Shown here in pieces: positions 45,744 to 57,099 of a stretch of 64,000 nucleotides of DNA (positions within the stretch are counted from its first letter, which is position 1; every line of letters begins with the position of its first letter). The notes under the pieces are model-generated. The model did not search any database and was not told the origin of the DNA. It was given only the letters and a program-made list of their open reading frames with translations. The DNA is from Theristus sp. LFF4_11 (taxonomy: Eukaryota; Nematoda; Chromadorea; Monhysterida; Xyalidae), in contig JASANC010004838.1 of the NCBI GenBank assembly GCA_030248135.1, positions 38,032 to 102,031 of the forward strand, read 5' to 3'. The position numbers and the translations under genes were made by a program.

Positions 45744-48700
45744 GACACACACGAGTGATTGGTGACACGCGCGCATTTGCGTTTTGTTGCTGCGGTTGCT
45801 TGTGTGCTCGTTGTTTGTTTTGGTGCTGTTGTGTGAGCTGCATTCTGCATTGGCGAGATTGGTTGAGTCGAGCATGATCGGGTCGGGTGTGTGTAGTGTC
45901 TGTGTGCATTCGAATGTGCCGGTGCGAAATGACGTCATTTCTGACTGACACGTTTGAATGAGTCCACAATATTTGAATGCAGTATGCAACCAATCAGCTG
46001 AGTTTGTATCGAATGGTGTGTTGAGTGAGAGTGAAACTGAATCTTTTTCACATTGAACATGTTGTTCATGTTATCCAGTTTTTTTGTCACGTTTGTCAAC
46101 CAACAGTCTGGTCAATTTTTTTGTTATGCTCGATTATGTTTTTACCGCAATTTTTATGCCAATCTTGATCACCGACTTTGTTTGCTATGTTTCCCACGAT
46201 GCATTGTCTATTTATTCGTTCGTTTCTAATCATTTACCATTTTGACAACAAACGCGTTGTTGTTGTTTTGTTGCCCAAACTCGTGAAACTTGTTGTTTTT
46301 CTTGCAAAAAGCGTGCAGTGAGTGATCTATCCCTGGTGTTTTCGCAGTGTTGTTATTAAGACGCTATTTTTCTGTTTACGTGTTGGTTTTCGAGGTTTTT
46401 TTCTGTTTTCGTTGTTGTTTTTTTTTAATTTTTTTCCATCCGCGTATGAAACTAGCTGGCGCATTCCTTGTCGTTTCGATTTTCCTTAGTTTTTTGGGAT
46501 TGTCTTCTATAATTTAAAAAAGCAAACGAAAAGAATCAAAAATTGTGAGCGTACATTCGAATGATGAAATTGATATTCGTTTTAAAGTTGAACTGTTACT
46601 TGAAAGACCTGTGTGTATTCACGCAAAACTTGACATTGCATTTCATGTGGACTTTGATTCTTGGCATACACGAATTTCTTTTATTCGTTTTTTTGGTTGG
46701 TGGCATTTCAAAGTCGCAACAGCATTCTCTATTATCTATAGTCTTGTGCTGACCGTTTTTCATAGTTTTTGTTACGTTGAGCAATGAACCTTTTCTGCAC
46801 CTCTTTTGAAATGGACGCAAGCAAACGATGCTAATTCCGTGCTGATTATGAATGCCTTTAATGATTTTTTCAGACTATTGTTTTGAAAAGCTACTGAATG
46901 TGTTTTCATTTTTTTCTTCTGAGAGTCATCCCTGTTTAAAAAACCAGTGTGATATTGAATGTTTTGAGTGTATTCTATTGTTGTCGCAAGTTAACGATGT
47001 TGCGTCACTGTAATGATTACTGTTATAACATTGAATCTATGTTTTCGTACTAATACTCATTCTTCGTTTGCAAATTTATACTCAACCTTTTTTGGTCACG
47101 TTGTTTCCGCGCATCACCATGTGCATATGTGTTTTTGTTCTAATCGTCGAATTCTAACCGAGCTGTGACCACACTCCACAGTCGCTAAACTCATTGCAAT
47201 TTTCGTACTATGTTTGTTTTTCTAAATTTGGAACATGCCATTTGTTTTGTTTTTCTGCATCAAGTTATGCATCCGCATGTTGTTGCTGACACTTGTCTAC
47301 TGCAGTTTGTTGCTACGTTTTTGTGCATTCAAAGGCCATGTTTTGCAATTCTCCCTTATTTTTTCTGCATTTTTTGTCTCCCCTGTGCTAAGTATTCCCA
47401 TGTACAGCTGCTTTCCAGTGTGGGTTTTTTGTCACTTTCGCAATCCGTGTGTATAGTGTTTTGTTTTCTATTATTTTTTATCGGTTAAAATAATATTTAT
47501 TACCAAGTATTTATTACACTTGTTGTCAACAAACAACTAAAATGTTTCAACAAAAGGCTAATTTTGGCTAACTTTTTTTTCAATTCAAACGCAGCATAAC
47601 GCCGTCGACTTTGCGCTCAGTGCCTTGCTCTGATTCTTTTGTTTCATTTTCATAATTTTGCGCCAGCTAAACTAAATTTTCAGTCGGCAGATTGAAAGTG
47701 ATTCTCTTCTGAAATTCCTTCACAACCGGGGGGAAAGTTGATCCATTTGCAGAATCAAAAAAACTACAGATACCTAGCACATACATTTTTATAAGCACAA
47801 ACTGTGTGCCCGTGTGATTTTGTTGCGCTTATTTCTGTTTCTTTGGTGGCCGCTGATTGGTCACCACTGTGTTATGTTTTGTATTGTTTGTTTCTTTTGC
47901 CGTTCGCTACCAGTATTTATTCTAATTCTGTGGCACACTGCATTTTTCGATGCTTAAATTTTTCTTGATTCTGTTAAAAAACGTTATTTGTATCGCGATG
48001 AGTATTTATTGATCACAACGGATGCATCTGTGTGTGTGTGTTCTGTTCTGAACGATGGGGTGCTGCGAATTATCACACAACAACTTGTTCTCATTTTTCG
48101 CGTTTATCCGACGGAAAAAAACGTTTTTTCTTCGCTAAATATCCAAAAGAAACCGAATCTTGTCTTGACACATTCTCAACCGAACAATACCTAATATTAC
48201 GCATTACTTTGTTGTTCCTTGTTTCTCCCGCAATATTATGCATTGAAACAGTGCTGTTTTTCGGTTGTTTTTACTGTTATTTGGTGGTATTACTTCCTTT
48301 TTTTTATCACACTCAACATTCAAGACTACCAGTCTGAAAAAGTGTTTCCATCACCACCATGTGTTTTGGCAGCAAAACTTTCTTTTGCTGTGTTGTTATA
48401 TTCTTTTTGAAGCATTCTCAATTTCGCTTGATGTTTCCCACATTGGCCTCAGAGGTCAACAGTCGACTTAAAAACAGTCAAACAAACAATTTTAGTCCTC
48501 TGATGTTGTATCGCAGCATTTTCAAAAAAATACGCAACTGATTTATTTTTGATTTAGGTCTTATTCAATCGCTATGGCATTTTTCGTGTGAATTTTTGGT
48601 TGGTTTGGTATACTTGCTTCACAACGCAACTTTTTTCTGGTATTTTGATCATTAACGGTTTACGGCTTTCTTGGCTGTAAATCAGCGCATGTATTGCCGC

Positions 48701-49980
48701 AGTATTTGCTAAAAATACACGAGGCCTGGTCAGCTGCGATTTGAAGAGTATTTATGTGTGACCAGGGCTCCGGAAAAATTGAGCAAGTAATATGGGCATA
48801 CTTAATGAAGCGGTCTCAATATCCGGAGTTTTTTACCTGTAGCTATTTTTTATTTGTCTCCACACGGTATCGCAGTTTTATTTTACCATAATTTTGTGAC
48901 CATAGTCCAACTGTGCAAGCAATGATCCTCAATTTTTTTCTCGATTTTTCACAAGTCGAATCCCGATTTGCAGTAGTACCCCGCGGTAAAGAACACTTTT
49001 GAAACACTACATTGCAGCATTTCAGTGTGTTGTTTTTTTGCATTGAACTTTTTAGTGTGTCATTTGTTTCACATGTTAGTGTTACACTTTTCCATGTTCG
49101 TTATCGGCGAAAGAACTTTTTTCGTTTTCTGTGTTTGTGTGTTGTCTTAAACTGAATAAAAAACGTCAATCCGTTTTCTGGATCGGTGCTTTTTTAGACA
49201 CACAAGAATAACATGAGCAAATACAGAAGCACAAAGACAAAAAAAAACAACTGATCAAATCAGATCAACTTCAACAGACTGCGGAGGAATACCCGAGTGC
49301 AAAAAAACCGCCAAGACCGACACAGACCACCGTTGGGCACTTTTTGAGGAAAAAACCAAAACGAGACGATAAAAACCACAGTATCGTTGAAGATCTGTTT
49401 CACCGCGCATCATAAACCATGACTGAAACAACGATGGACAACCTGTTTTTAACCGCTGTGTAATGGGAATGAAAACAGACATGCGGAAGCTGTGTTCACT
49501 TCACTTGCTGACTCACACAGTCTGACTTGTCGCACCTCACAGCAGTTTTACCGCACCATACACGCGCGACGGTGTGGGATACCGATGTACGCAACCCTCA
49601 AACCGATGTGCAGCCCGCAAGAACAAACTTTGCGAGCTTTGCTTCATTGCACCGGCTGTCTTGCAAGTGGTGCACAGCCCTCAAAATGGTGCAGAGCTCT
49701 CATAATGGTGTACAGCCATCAAGCCGGTGTAGCCGAAATGCCACCGCAAAAATTTCTTGCGGGCTCCGCACATTGGTATCCCACACCGTCGCACGGGTAT
49801 GTACCCCATCTTTGGGACGCATTCTTGTCGCAGTATTTGGTGAGCATAGCAACACGATCACTAAGCACTGCAACTGCAACATGAATGCCCCCTTACCCGC
49901 CACCGATTTGTCGCGTCGACAAAATCCGCGATGAGCTTTCACAAGCACAGATTTTAGATTTACGAAAATGAGAAACGTAC
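45744..49980. other. T-rich region, possible long 3' UTR, plus a diverged MITE
   Basis: Plus-strand T-rich sequence without a supportable ORF follows the zinc-finger stop codon. AATAAA at 49157-49162 could end a long 3' UTR of about 3.4 kb. At about 49555-49895 is a repeat with inverted pieces (GCGACGGTGTGGGATACCGA … TTGGTATCCCACACCGTCGC), ending in a CAGTATTTGGTGAGCATAGC … CATGAATGCCCCC segment related to the palindromic MITE at 4306. The third exon of POLR2K may be hidden on the minus strand, but I could not find it. Confidence 0.4.
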
Positions 49981-52900
49981 GTTTGCGGCAGCGTTTCTTG
50001 TACAGAATTCGATAGCCACACTCGCGGCATCGGATCGGGTCCTTTGCTCGAATTTCGTTTTCGGCGTGACATTCTGCAAGAAAATTGCGCACGAATCATT
50101 TATTTATTATCTAAAAATGCGGGAGACGCATATAAAAGGAGGAATATGGCTTTGTGTAAGCAGTGAGAGACTTGGCTCGACAACTCTTTTCAAGTCTCTG
50201 ATGTGGTACACACGGGTACAAGTACATAAGAGTCATATTTTTGCGCCGCGTTTGTTTGTTCGTTTTTTTATTTGAAGCACGCCCCCCCCCCACCGATTCC
50301 GGAAACCCGAAGGTACCAAACTCCGGTGGGATTGGGGAATGGACGGCTCACCATTCCGTGGAACCAATACCCTCGCCACGTGAGGGGGATAGTTTCTAAG
50401 CCCCGCTCTGTCCTGGGGACACCAGTGATCTTAGCCCGATTTCGGTTTCGGTGCCTGCGGTCGCTATATCCCCGGAGGGCAGCGAATCCGAACGTTTTCG
50501 TTTTCGTTTTGCTGAAAAGCGTAAAAACTTTAAAGTTATTTTTTAATTGTTTTCTTCAATTTAATCTAAAATCACGCCATGTGCGAAATTCTGTAAATTC
50601 TGTGCAAAAACAGAAAAATCAGAGATTGCAAAACATTGTTGCATGTAGCTTTTTCGATGTTGTTAACGTACGCACCGCTGTGTACACACCAGCACCAGTG
50701 ACAAAAAGGAGTTGTCTTCCGTTGATTTTCACCTTTTTTAAACGTAAACTCGTGTGGCAGGAAAAACTGTCTGTCCCGTGAGTCATTGCCTTTGCCACAA
50801 GAGACCTTGCTTCCGCATGCTTCTGCGATACAATTTGTCCTGGACAAACCAGTGTCAGCGAGCTAAAGTCTGATTGTTATTTTAGCAGTTTTAGTGGTCG
50901 CTAAATGCTCGAAATCCGCAAATGTGAAAGTTTCAGTTGTCTACAAAGTACGAGGGTTGCCATATGCAACCGAAATAATGAATAAACGGCGCAAAAATAT
51001 GGCTCTTATGTACTTGTACCCGTGTGTACCACATCAGAGACTTGAAAAGAGTTGTCGAGCCAAGTCTCTCACTGCTTACACAAAGCCATATTCCTCCTTT
51101 TATATGCGTCTCCCGCATTTTTAGATAATATTCTGACTTTTAAATAAGTCCCGAAGGTTGAACCAAATTCACAATTCGTTGGTGACATATTCTTTTGAAC
51201 AAACAAAACATTTCTTGTTTTCATTTCGCCGATTCGCCCTAAATCGCCACGATCCAATAACTAAAGTTGCTCACTTGAAAAAACTAACACAAAATCCGTG
51301 ATTAGCGCATTGAATTACCCTGGAAAACACCCTTTTCTTATTTTTCGTTTCTGGACCGATTTCGCTAATTTCCACGGCGGTTCGCCCAAAATCGTCACGA
51401 TTCAGTATCTAGAGTTGCTCACGTAAGAAAACTAACCCAAAATTCGTGATCAGCGGATTGAATTACCCTGGAATTCACTCTTTTCTTGTTTTTCGTTCCT
51501 GGACCAATTTCGCCAACTTCCACGGCCGATTCGCCCGAAATCGTCACGATTCAGTATCTAAAGTTGCTCACGTAAGAAAACTAACCCAAAATCCGTGATC
51601 AGCGCATTGAATTACCCTGGAAAACACCCTTTTCTTGTTTTTCGTTTCTGGACCAATTTCGCCAATTTCCACGGCCGATTCGCCCGAAATCGTCACGATT
51701 CAGCATCTAGAGTTGCTCACATAAGAAATCTAACCCAAAATCCGTGATCAGTGCATTGAATTACTCTGGAAAACACAGTTTTCTTGTTTTTCGTTTCTGG
51801 ACCGATTTCGCCAATTTCCACGGCCGATTCACCCGAAATCGTCACGATTCAGCATCTAGAGTTGCTCATGTAAAAAAACTAGCCCAAAATCCGTGATCAG
51901 CGCATTGAATTACCCTGGAAAACACCCTTTTCTTGTTTTTCGTTTTTGGACCGATTTCGCCAATTTCCACGGCCGATTCGCCCGAAATCGTCACGATTCA
52001 GTATATACAGTTGCTTACATAAGAAAACTAACCCCAAATTCGTGATCAGCGCATTGAATTACCCTGGAAAACACCCTTATCTTGTTTTTCGTTTCTGGAC
52101 CGATTTCGCCAATTTCCACGGCCGATTCGCCCGAAATCGTCACGATTCAGTATCTACAGTTGCTCCCATAGGAAAACTAACCCAAAATCGGTGATCAGCG
52201 CATTGAATTACCTTGGAAAACACCCTTTTCTTGTTTTTCGTTTCTGGACCGATTTCGCCAATTTCCACGGCCGATTCGCCCGAAATCGTCACGATTCGGC
52301 ATCTAGAGTTGCTCATGTAAGAAAACTAACCCCAAATTCGTGATCAGCGCATTGAATTACCCTGGAAAACACCCTTTTCTTTTTTTTCGTTTTTGGACCG
52401 ATTTCGCCAATTTCGACGGCCGATTCACCCGAAATCGTCACGATTTTAGTCATTTAGCTGCTATTCCTGTATTTTTTTCAAAAAATAAAGGTCAAATTTA
52501 AACTCTCCACTGTTGGTTACCCCGGAAACTTTTTTAATTGTCAAATAACGGTTTGTTTCATGCGCAGAAATCGCAAATACACTTCAAAATACGCATTTTT
52601 CGTAATTTTGTACAAAATAGCTAGATTTTGAGCCTTGGGAAGCGTCGGATCAAAAAATAAATGCGAAATTTGAAAATTTCAAAGATTTTTACCCTAGAAA
52701 ATGTTTTTATCAAAACAGTCAGAATTTTCTTTATATCACTGAAACTGCGCACACATTTTATGACATAGTCGAAAAAAAAGGGGGTCAGAAGAATAATTAA
52801 CAGCCTGTTCAGAATCCATGTTTTGCGCACACAGCGTGTGTAGAAGATCACCACGAAAAAATTTCTGGTGCACACAGCGTACCTATGGATTATCTACCTG

Positions 52901-53969
52901 TGTGCAGGAGAAAAAATTCTCAGCTCCTTTTATGTTCACAATTCGAGGCACAGTAAGTTTCGAATTTTAGCGCGAACGATGCACGGGCCATATTATGCCT
53001 GCATCCGCTGTCCGCTCCGCTCCGCTTCGCTCGCGAATGGGCATGATTTTATTTATTTATAAACACCTGTTTCATTTCACTGAAGACAAGACAAGCATAA
53101 CAGACTGACTGAAAGCTTGTCTTGCTGATTGTGATAGTCTATACCACTCAGCGCTGGGGTTGTCAAACAAAAACGAATTTTAAACTAAAAAGTAAGAAAA
53201 GACAAAAATGCCGATTTTTACTTCGACAAAATGTTCCTCAATACGCTCTGTAAATGTCACAGTTAACACAATTTTTGGAAAGTTCAACAAAACTTTTCTT
53301 GGCGGACATGCTCGAAAAATCGTAGTTTGAAAATCAACCAGCAAACAAGCTTAAAAAGCATATGCCTTCATTACATGAGAGACAAGAATGAGCTGAACAC
53401 TTCAAAAAGCGCTTGTTTTGAATTTTGCATGCAGTCCTGTTGTTCATACCATTTATTTATTCCACAGCAAAAAGCGGCGCAAATATGAAAATATAATTGA
53501 AGTTTGTTTTGAAAAATAATGTATCAGTTAATAAAAAATGCATCACCAATGCAGATATCAGGAGAAGAAGATCGGTGGCAAGGCGAAATCAAGTTGTTCT
53601 TATTTCAACAATCAGTGTTTCACCAATTAACAGAACCACCACATCAACACCGACAAAAAAACTCGATGCCAAACAGTGAATTTCAACGGAAATTGTCGCG
53701 CTCATTCCAGAACAGTTTGGAATAAAATGATAAACAAAAATCAATAGTTCATCCGCTGTTCAATAATGCCACAACAACTACACTCTGCAGACCATCACTG
53801 AGTCAACAAAAAACAAACAAAAGTGTTCGGTTTCTCGACAACAGAACTCAACTCACAAAAACTCACCGCCGCAAATGTAGATCATGGCGGCCGGTGCTCT
53901 TGAGCCGCCGGCGACGGACGGCGTCGCTCCACCGGGCGTCTGCCCGCCCGGCATCGGCGTTTCGGCCAT
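49981..53969 (-). CDS. POLR2K: DNA-directed RNA polymerases I, II and III subunit RPABC4 (partial model)
   Basis: The smallest shared RNA polymerase subunit (Rpb12), a zinc-ribbon protein in the nucleus. Exon 1 is 53867-53969 and exon 2 is 49981-50073, joined in phase through a 3.8-kb intron with GTGAGT donor and CAG acceptor. Together they read [27 protein letters not shown], then [12 protein letters not shown], matching the human [20 protein letters not shown] stretch almost residue for residue. The four zinc cysteines (CxxC…CxxC) are present. There are about 29 residues before MIYICG, roughly twice the human extension, rich in Gly and Pro. After YKKRCRK a GTACGT donor implies a short last exon (family end LVVFDAR), which I could not locate, so the minus-strand 3' end is open. 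The gene is divergent from TMEM254, with start codons about 550 bp apart. Confidence 0.9.
50107..51128. mobile_element. 1.0-kb TA-flanked element with about 140-bp terminal inverted repeats
   Basis: The left end TTATCTAAAAATGCGGGAGA … TCATATTTTTGCGCC (50107 to about 50250) is almost perfectly repeated in inverse at about 50986-51128 (GCGCAAAAATATGGCTCTTA … CCGCATTTTTAGATAA). TA borders both ends. The core contains a GC-rich block at 50281-50500 (GGTACCAAACTCCGGTGGGA … CGCTATATCCCCGGAGGGCA) that looks like part of another element or structured RNA. No transposase is seen. A lone terminus of this family is at about 2949-2984. It lies in the POLR2K intron. Confidence 0.82.
51225..52447. repeat. 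149-bp tandem satellite, about 8 units
   Basis: The landmark CACGATTCAGTATCTA recurs near 51396, 51544, 51693, 51843, 51992, 52141, 52290 and 52439, spacing 148-150 bp. The unit contains CAATTTCCACGGCCGATTCG, AGTTGCTCACGTAAGAAAAC, AGCGCATTGAATTACCCTGG and TTTTCTTGTTTTTCGTTTCT. The first unit is the most diverged, as is usual at array edges. It lies in the POLR2K intron. Confidence 0.95.
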
Positions 53970-54518
53970 TTCTCTTTCTTTCGAACTTCAAAACTCACTC
54001 AGCGAATGAAACTTTGAAAAAAAGCCCAAAATCCAAAATACGACACACACTCAGCAATGACGCCGCACCGCAGCACAGATTCCGTTTATCTTTTGAATTT
54101 GATCGCTCTGAAAAAAGCGGTGCGCGAATAAATAATTGATTAAAAAAGTGAAAAGTGGGTTTTTGCGACTGCTCGCTGGTTGAGCGAAAATCAAACAAAA
54201 AACAAGTGATTATTTTTTCTGTGCAAAGTGTGTGAGCCGAGCCTAATGTACATGTTACGTTACGTTACGTTACCCGTTTGGTTTCCCTTTGTTTGCAAAT
54301 CTTTGTTGCAAAACGTTAACCAGATGTTTCAGCGGCTTGTTTATTACATTTTTTAACAAACTAAACGGTGCGGGGTCGCGCTGCAGAAGCGTTTCTCAGA
54401 CGTTCACGGCACGGTTTAATCAAATCAAATCTTCACGGAGCACTCCATTTCAAAGCCGACCGAGATTCGCAAAAAATAAAAAAAAATTCTTTTCAGAACC
54501 GTGAATTTTCGTCTTAAA
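53970..54518. promoter_or_regulatory. divergent intergenic region between POLR2K and TMEM254
   Basis: About 550 bp separate two start codons facing away from each other, so a shared bidirectional promoter is likely. It holds a GTTACGTTACGTTACGTTAC tandem at about 54254-54273 and an acceptor-like TTCTTTTCAG at 54487-54496, 22 bases before the TMEM254 ATG. I see no TATA box that I would defend. Confidence 0.45.
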
Positions 54519-55971
54519 ATGTCGTCAACAACGATGAAACGACCGCAGACACCGCCCCCGCAGTACACGAACAGCAAATACTTTGAGTCGCCGCACCCTC
54601 TCTGGTGGCTGACGGTGCTCGGTGGACTGGCGCTCTGCTTTGTCAGTGCTTTCAAATCCATTTTTTTCAGTTTTTCAAATTGCTTTCACCACATCATCTC
54701 TGTCAAGTTACATTTGTCGGTTGAGTTGACGGTCGATGATTGAGGTAATTGAGTTTGATTGAGTTAATACGAAACCAATTGGCAATCACGTGTTTAACAT
54801 CTGCGGAATTTTTTGTGCGCGGCATCTTTGAAAAAAACTTCCCACTTTTGCCGCAACAATCAGGACAAATATAAATCTGCGTAAACAGGCAAAACTCGTG
54901 TCTCCATTGCAGCTGAGTTGGTTCAATCCAAGCGTGCTTCCGTCGTTGTGGTTCCTCGGTCCAATCGGGCGTGTCGCGTACCACGTTGGCGTCTACTATA
55001 ACGGCACCATGCTCGCCATGTGCGTGGTGGCAAGTTGCGAACGGTTTTTTTTGACAAACGGAAACCTTGAGTCAACAATCGACTGAGAACGGTTCCTATC
55101 GTTTTCGGTGTTTCGGTGCGATCTTTATGCAAACCTCCGAACTAATGGACAGATATGGTCATTGTAAAGACATCGTTTTGATTTATCTTTATTTCCAGTG
55201 GTTTCCTCAGCTTAAGCTAGGGTAAGGGTCAGGCAAGACGTGTTGCAACCGATTGGGTCGATGCGCCGTTATGCGTTTTGCATTCGACCGTTCTCACTTC
55301 TCAGCCGCGTGAAACATCGCCTGTGATCTTAAGGCGGCATTCATGAAACAATATTTAGTGACGCGTAGCTGTGTTAAAACTTAGCTATACTGCTTCATGA
55401 ATGCACCTTAACTCACCGAAAATAGCCATCGTAAATCACCGTCAGCTGATTGGATTTGTTGGATTTGCTTGAAAATACCGTAGTCTTGCATATAAGGTTC
55501 CTCCCACTTATAAGACCCCCACCCAAAAGTGGGCGGAGTGTCACACGGCGGGAAACAAAAAAATTCAAAATTTTGACTTGGTCAAAAACCTACCCCGTTT
55601 ATAAGGCCCGGAATTCCTAATGTTCGCTTTATAAGACCTCCTCCCACTTATAAGGTTGTCACACGAAATTCCACTTTTTTCAGAAATTTTTGATTTTCAA
55701 ATTTATATAAGGAGACCTTATATGCAAGACTTTACGGTATACTTTGTTGCAAAAGCTTGCCGGTTGTCGATCAACCAAAAAAAACCATTGCAGAAACATC
55801 ATTTCCTGGTTTCTGCACGTCGGCGAGTCCGTATACGCGTTGCAATTGTGCACGATGAAGGGCATCGTTGACCAGAAGACGGTGCTGAAGTGGGGCGTTC
55901 AGACGTTTTTGATGGGCTTCTTTTCGCTGCGTTTCCTGATTGCGTACAGGCCGAAGCCGGTAGTTCAGTGA
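54519..55971 (+). CDS. TMEM254: transmembrane protein 254
   Basis: A small polytopic membrane protein of unknown function. Three exons: 54519-54641, 54913-55019 and 55794-55971, in phase, 135 aa (human about 123). The start was chosen at ATG 54519, before SSTTMKRPQTPPPQYTNSKY. Membrane segments: WWLTVLGGLALCF near residues 27-42; a middle segment around NGTMLAINIISWFLHVGESV, followed by YALQLC; and a last one, QTFLMGFFSLRFLIAY. The HVGES(V/L)YA block and the GI-x-W-x-QTF…LIAYRPKP end are distinctive of the family, as is the LGPIG loop in exon 2. Exon 2 must end at AT|GTGCGT for the phase to work. Intron 2 carries two MITEs. Confidence 0.92.
55329..55411. mobile_element. palindromic MITE, TTAA-flanked, copy 2 (TMEM254 intron 2)
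   Basis: TTAAGGCGGCATTCATGAAA and TGCTTCATGAATGCACCTTA + A bound about 83 bp. The centre is GTGACGCGTAGCTGTGTTAA + AACTTAGCTA. TTAA is present at both edges. Half-copies occur at about 25268-25310 and 49830-49893. Confidence 0.75.
55478..55737. mobile_element. TA-flanked MITE with CCGTAGTCTTGCATATAAGG ends
   Basis: The left CCGTAGTCTTGCATATAAGG and right CCTTATATGCAAGACTTTAC + GG are imperfect inverted repeats with TA outside both (55476-55477, 55738-55739). Inside are repeated CCTCCCACTTATAAG motifs. The outer CCGTA matches the CCGTATTACC family, so the two probably used related Tc1/mariner-type transposases. Confidence 0.8.
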
Positions 55972-57099
55972 AGAGTATTGGGAAAGTGTGTTTACCTAAA
56001 ATTGTCATATTTTTGTTGCGCAGAATACAGAAGCCCGAGAACGAACAAACGACGTGACCGGAGTTGCATGAAAACATACTTGCGACCCAAATGGGGTGTT
56101 TGGTCCAAAGTTGCAATTGCTCTGTATTCTGTCTATTAAGTGACAGATTTAGGCAAATATACTTTTATAGTCAATGAGCAGCGGCTGTCTCGCAAATCAT
56201 ATTGGATCTTCCAACAATTTCCGAAGTGTGATGTAATCGATCTGAAGAAAGTTGGGTTTTCCAAGGTACTTATTGGAACTTGACAGCCCCAGCTCAAACT
56301 TTCTGCCAGTCTATCATGTACCTTTTGTAAATAATTGTTTCTAAAACTCAGACTCCGCTATGTTTGATTGTTCCATTACAAAATAACGCCATGCAACGAG
56401 ATTCCAAAGCTTCAAGATTGTGCAAAAAAACATTCAGAAACAGATTTTTTCTGGCCAAACGCGTTGCCATTCCGGATTAGATTTGCAGCATTGTTAATGC
56501 AATGAAAAACACGTTTGTGATTATGTATCTTCCACGATGATTATAGTTGCCTAGTTTTACCTGTTAATCCCATTCAAAAGTCAGCTGCTTTGATTGGCTG
56601 CAATCTGCGGATCTGATTGCATGCTTCTCCTAGCGTGTAAATATCACATGTGCAATGTTTTTCTTTTAACTGATTTTCCTTTTCTGGTTTAATAGCTTTC
56701 AGTGAACCAAGAACTGCATCATGGTTTCAAACTGTCCATTGTTTTGTCAATACCGTCTGTCAGCTGTTTCAGTCTTTGATTTACGTTGTTATTTTGTCAG
56801 TTGTTATTGTTCAGTCCATTTTATCTTACTTATACATATTCATTTCATCAGGCTGTTATGCAATGCGGTGGAAAAAATATAATGTAAAATAGCGCTAGAC
56901 CATGACTATCAATATCTTCTGGTATGATTACTGTATATGTCCAACTCCAACAACAATAACAACAAAATAACAAAGCAATAGTTACCCGAAAGGGCGATTG
57001 AACCACGAAATCAAGACAACAAAGAAAACGCGAATCCACATCACTTATCACTATCCAATGAACATCCCATTTTTCCATCATCACCGTGTTTGTTGTTGT
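55972..57099. other. convergent spacer between TMEM254 and WDR74
   Basis: The interval between two stop codons that face each other. I see no ORF, RNA gene or repeat that I can support, and no clear AATAAA on either strand near the stops. Confidence 0.4.

Noticed and set aside
49700..50092. Continuous 130-codon minus-strand ORF as one exon of POLR2K
   Set aside because: Only residues up to YKKRCRK match the family. After that a GTACGT donor appears, and the rest runs into a repeat.
50281..50500. Ribosomal RNA fragment
   Set aside because: GC-rich and structured in appearance, but I could not match it to a known conserved rRNA segment from memory.
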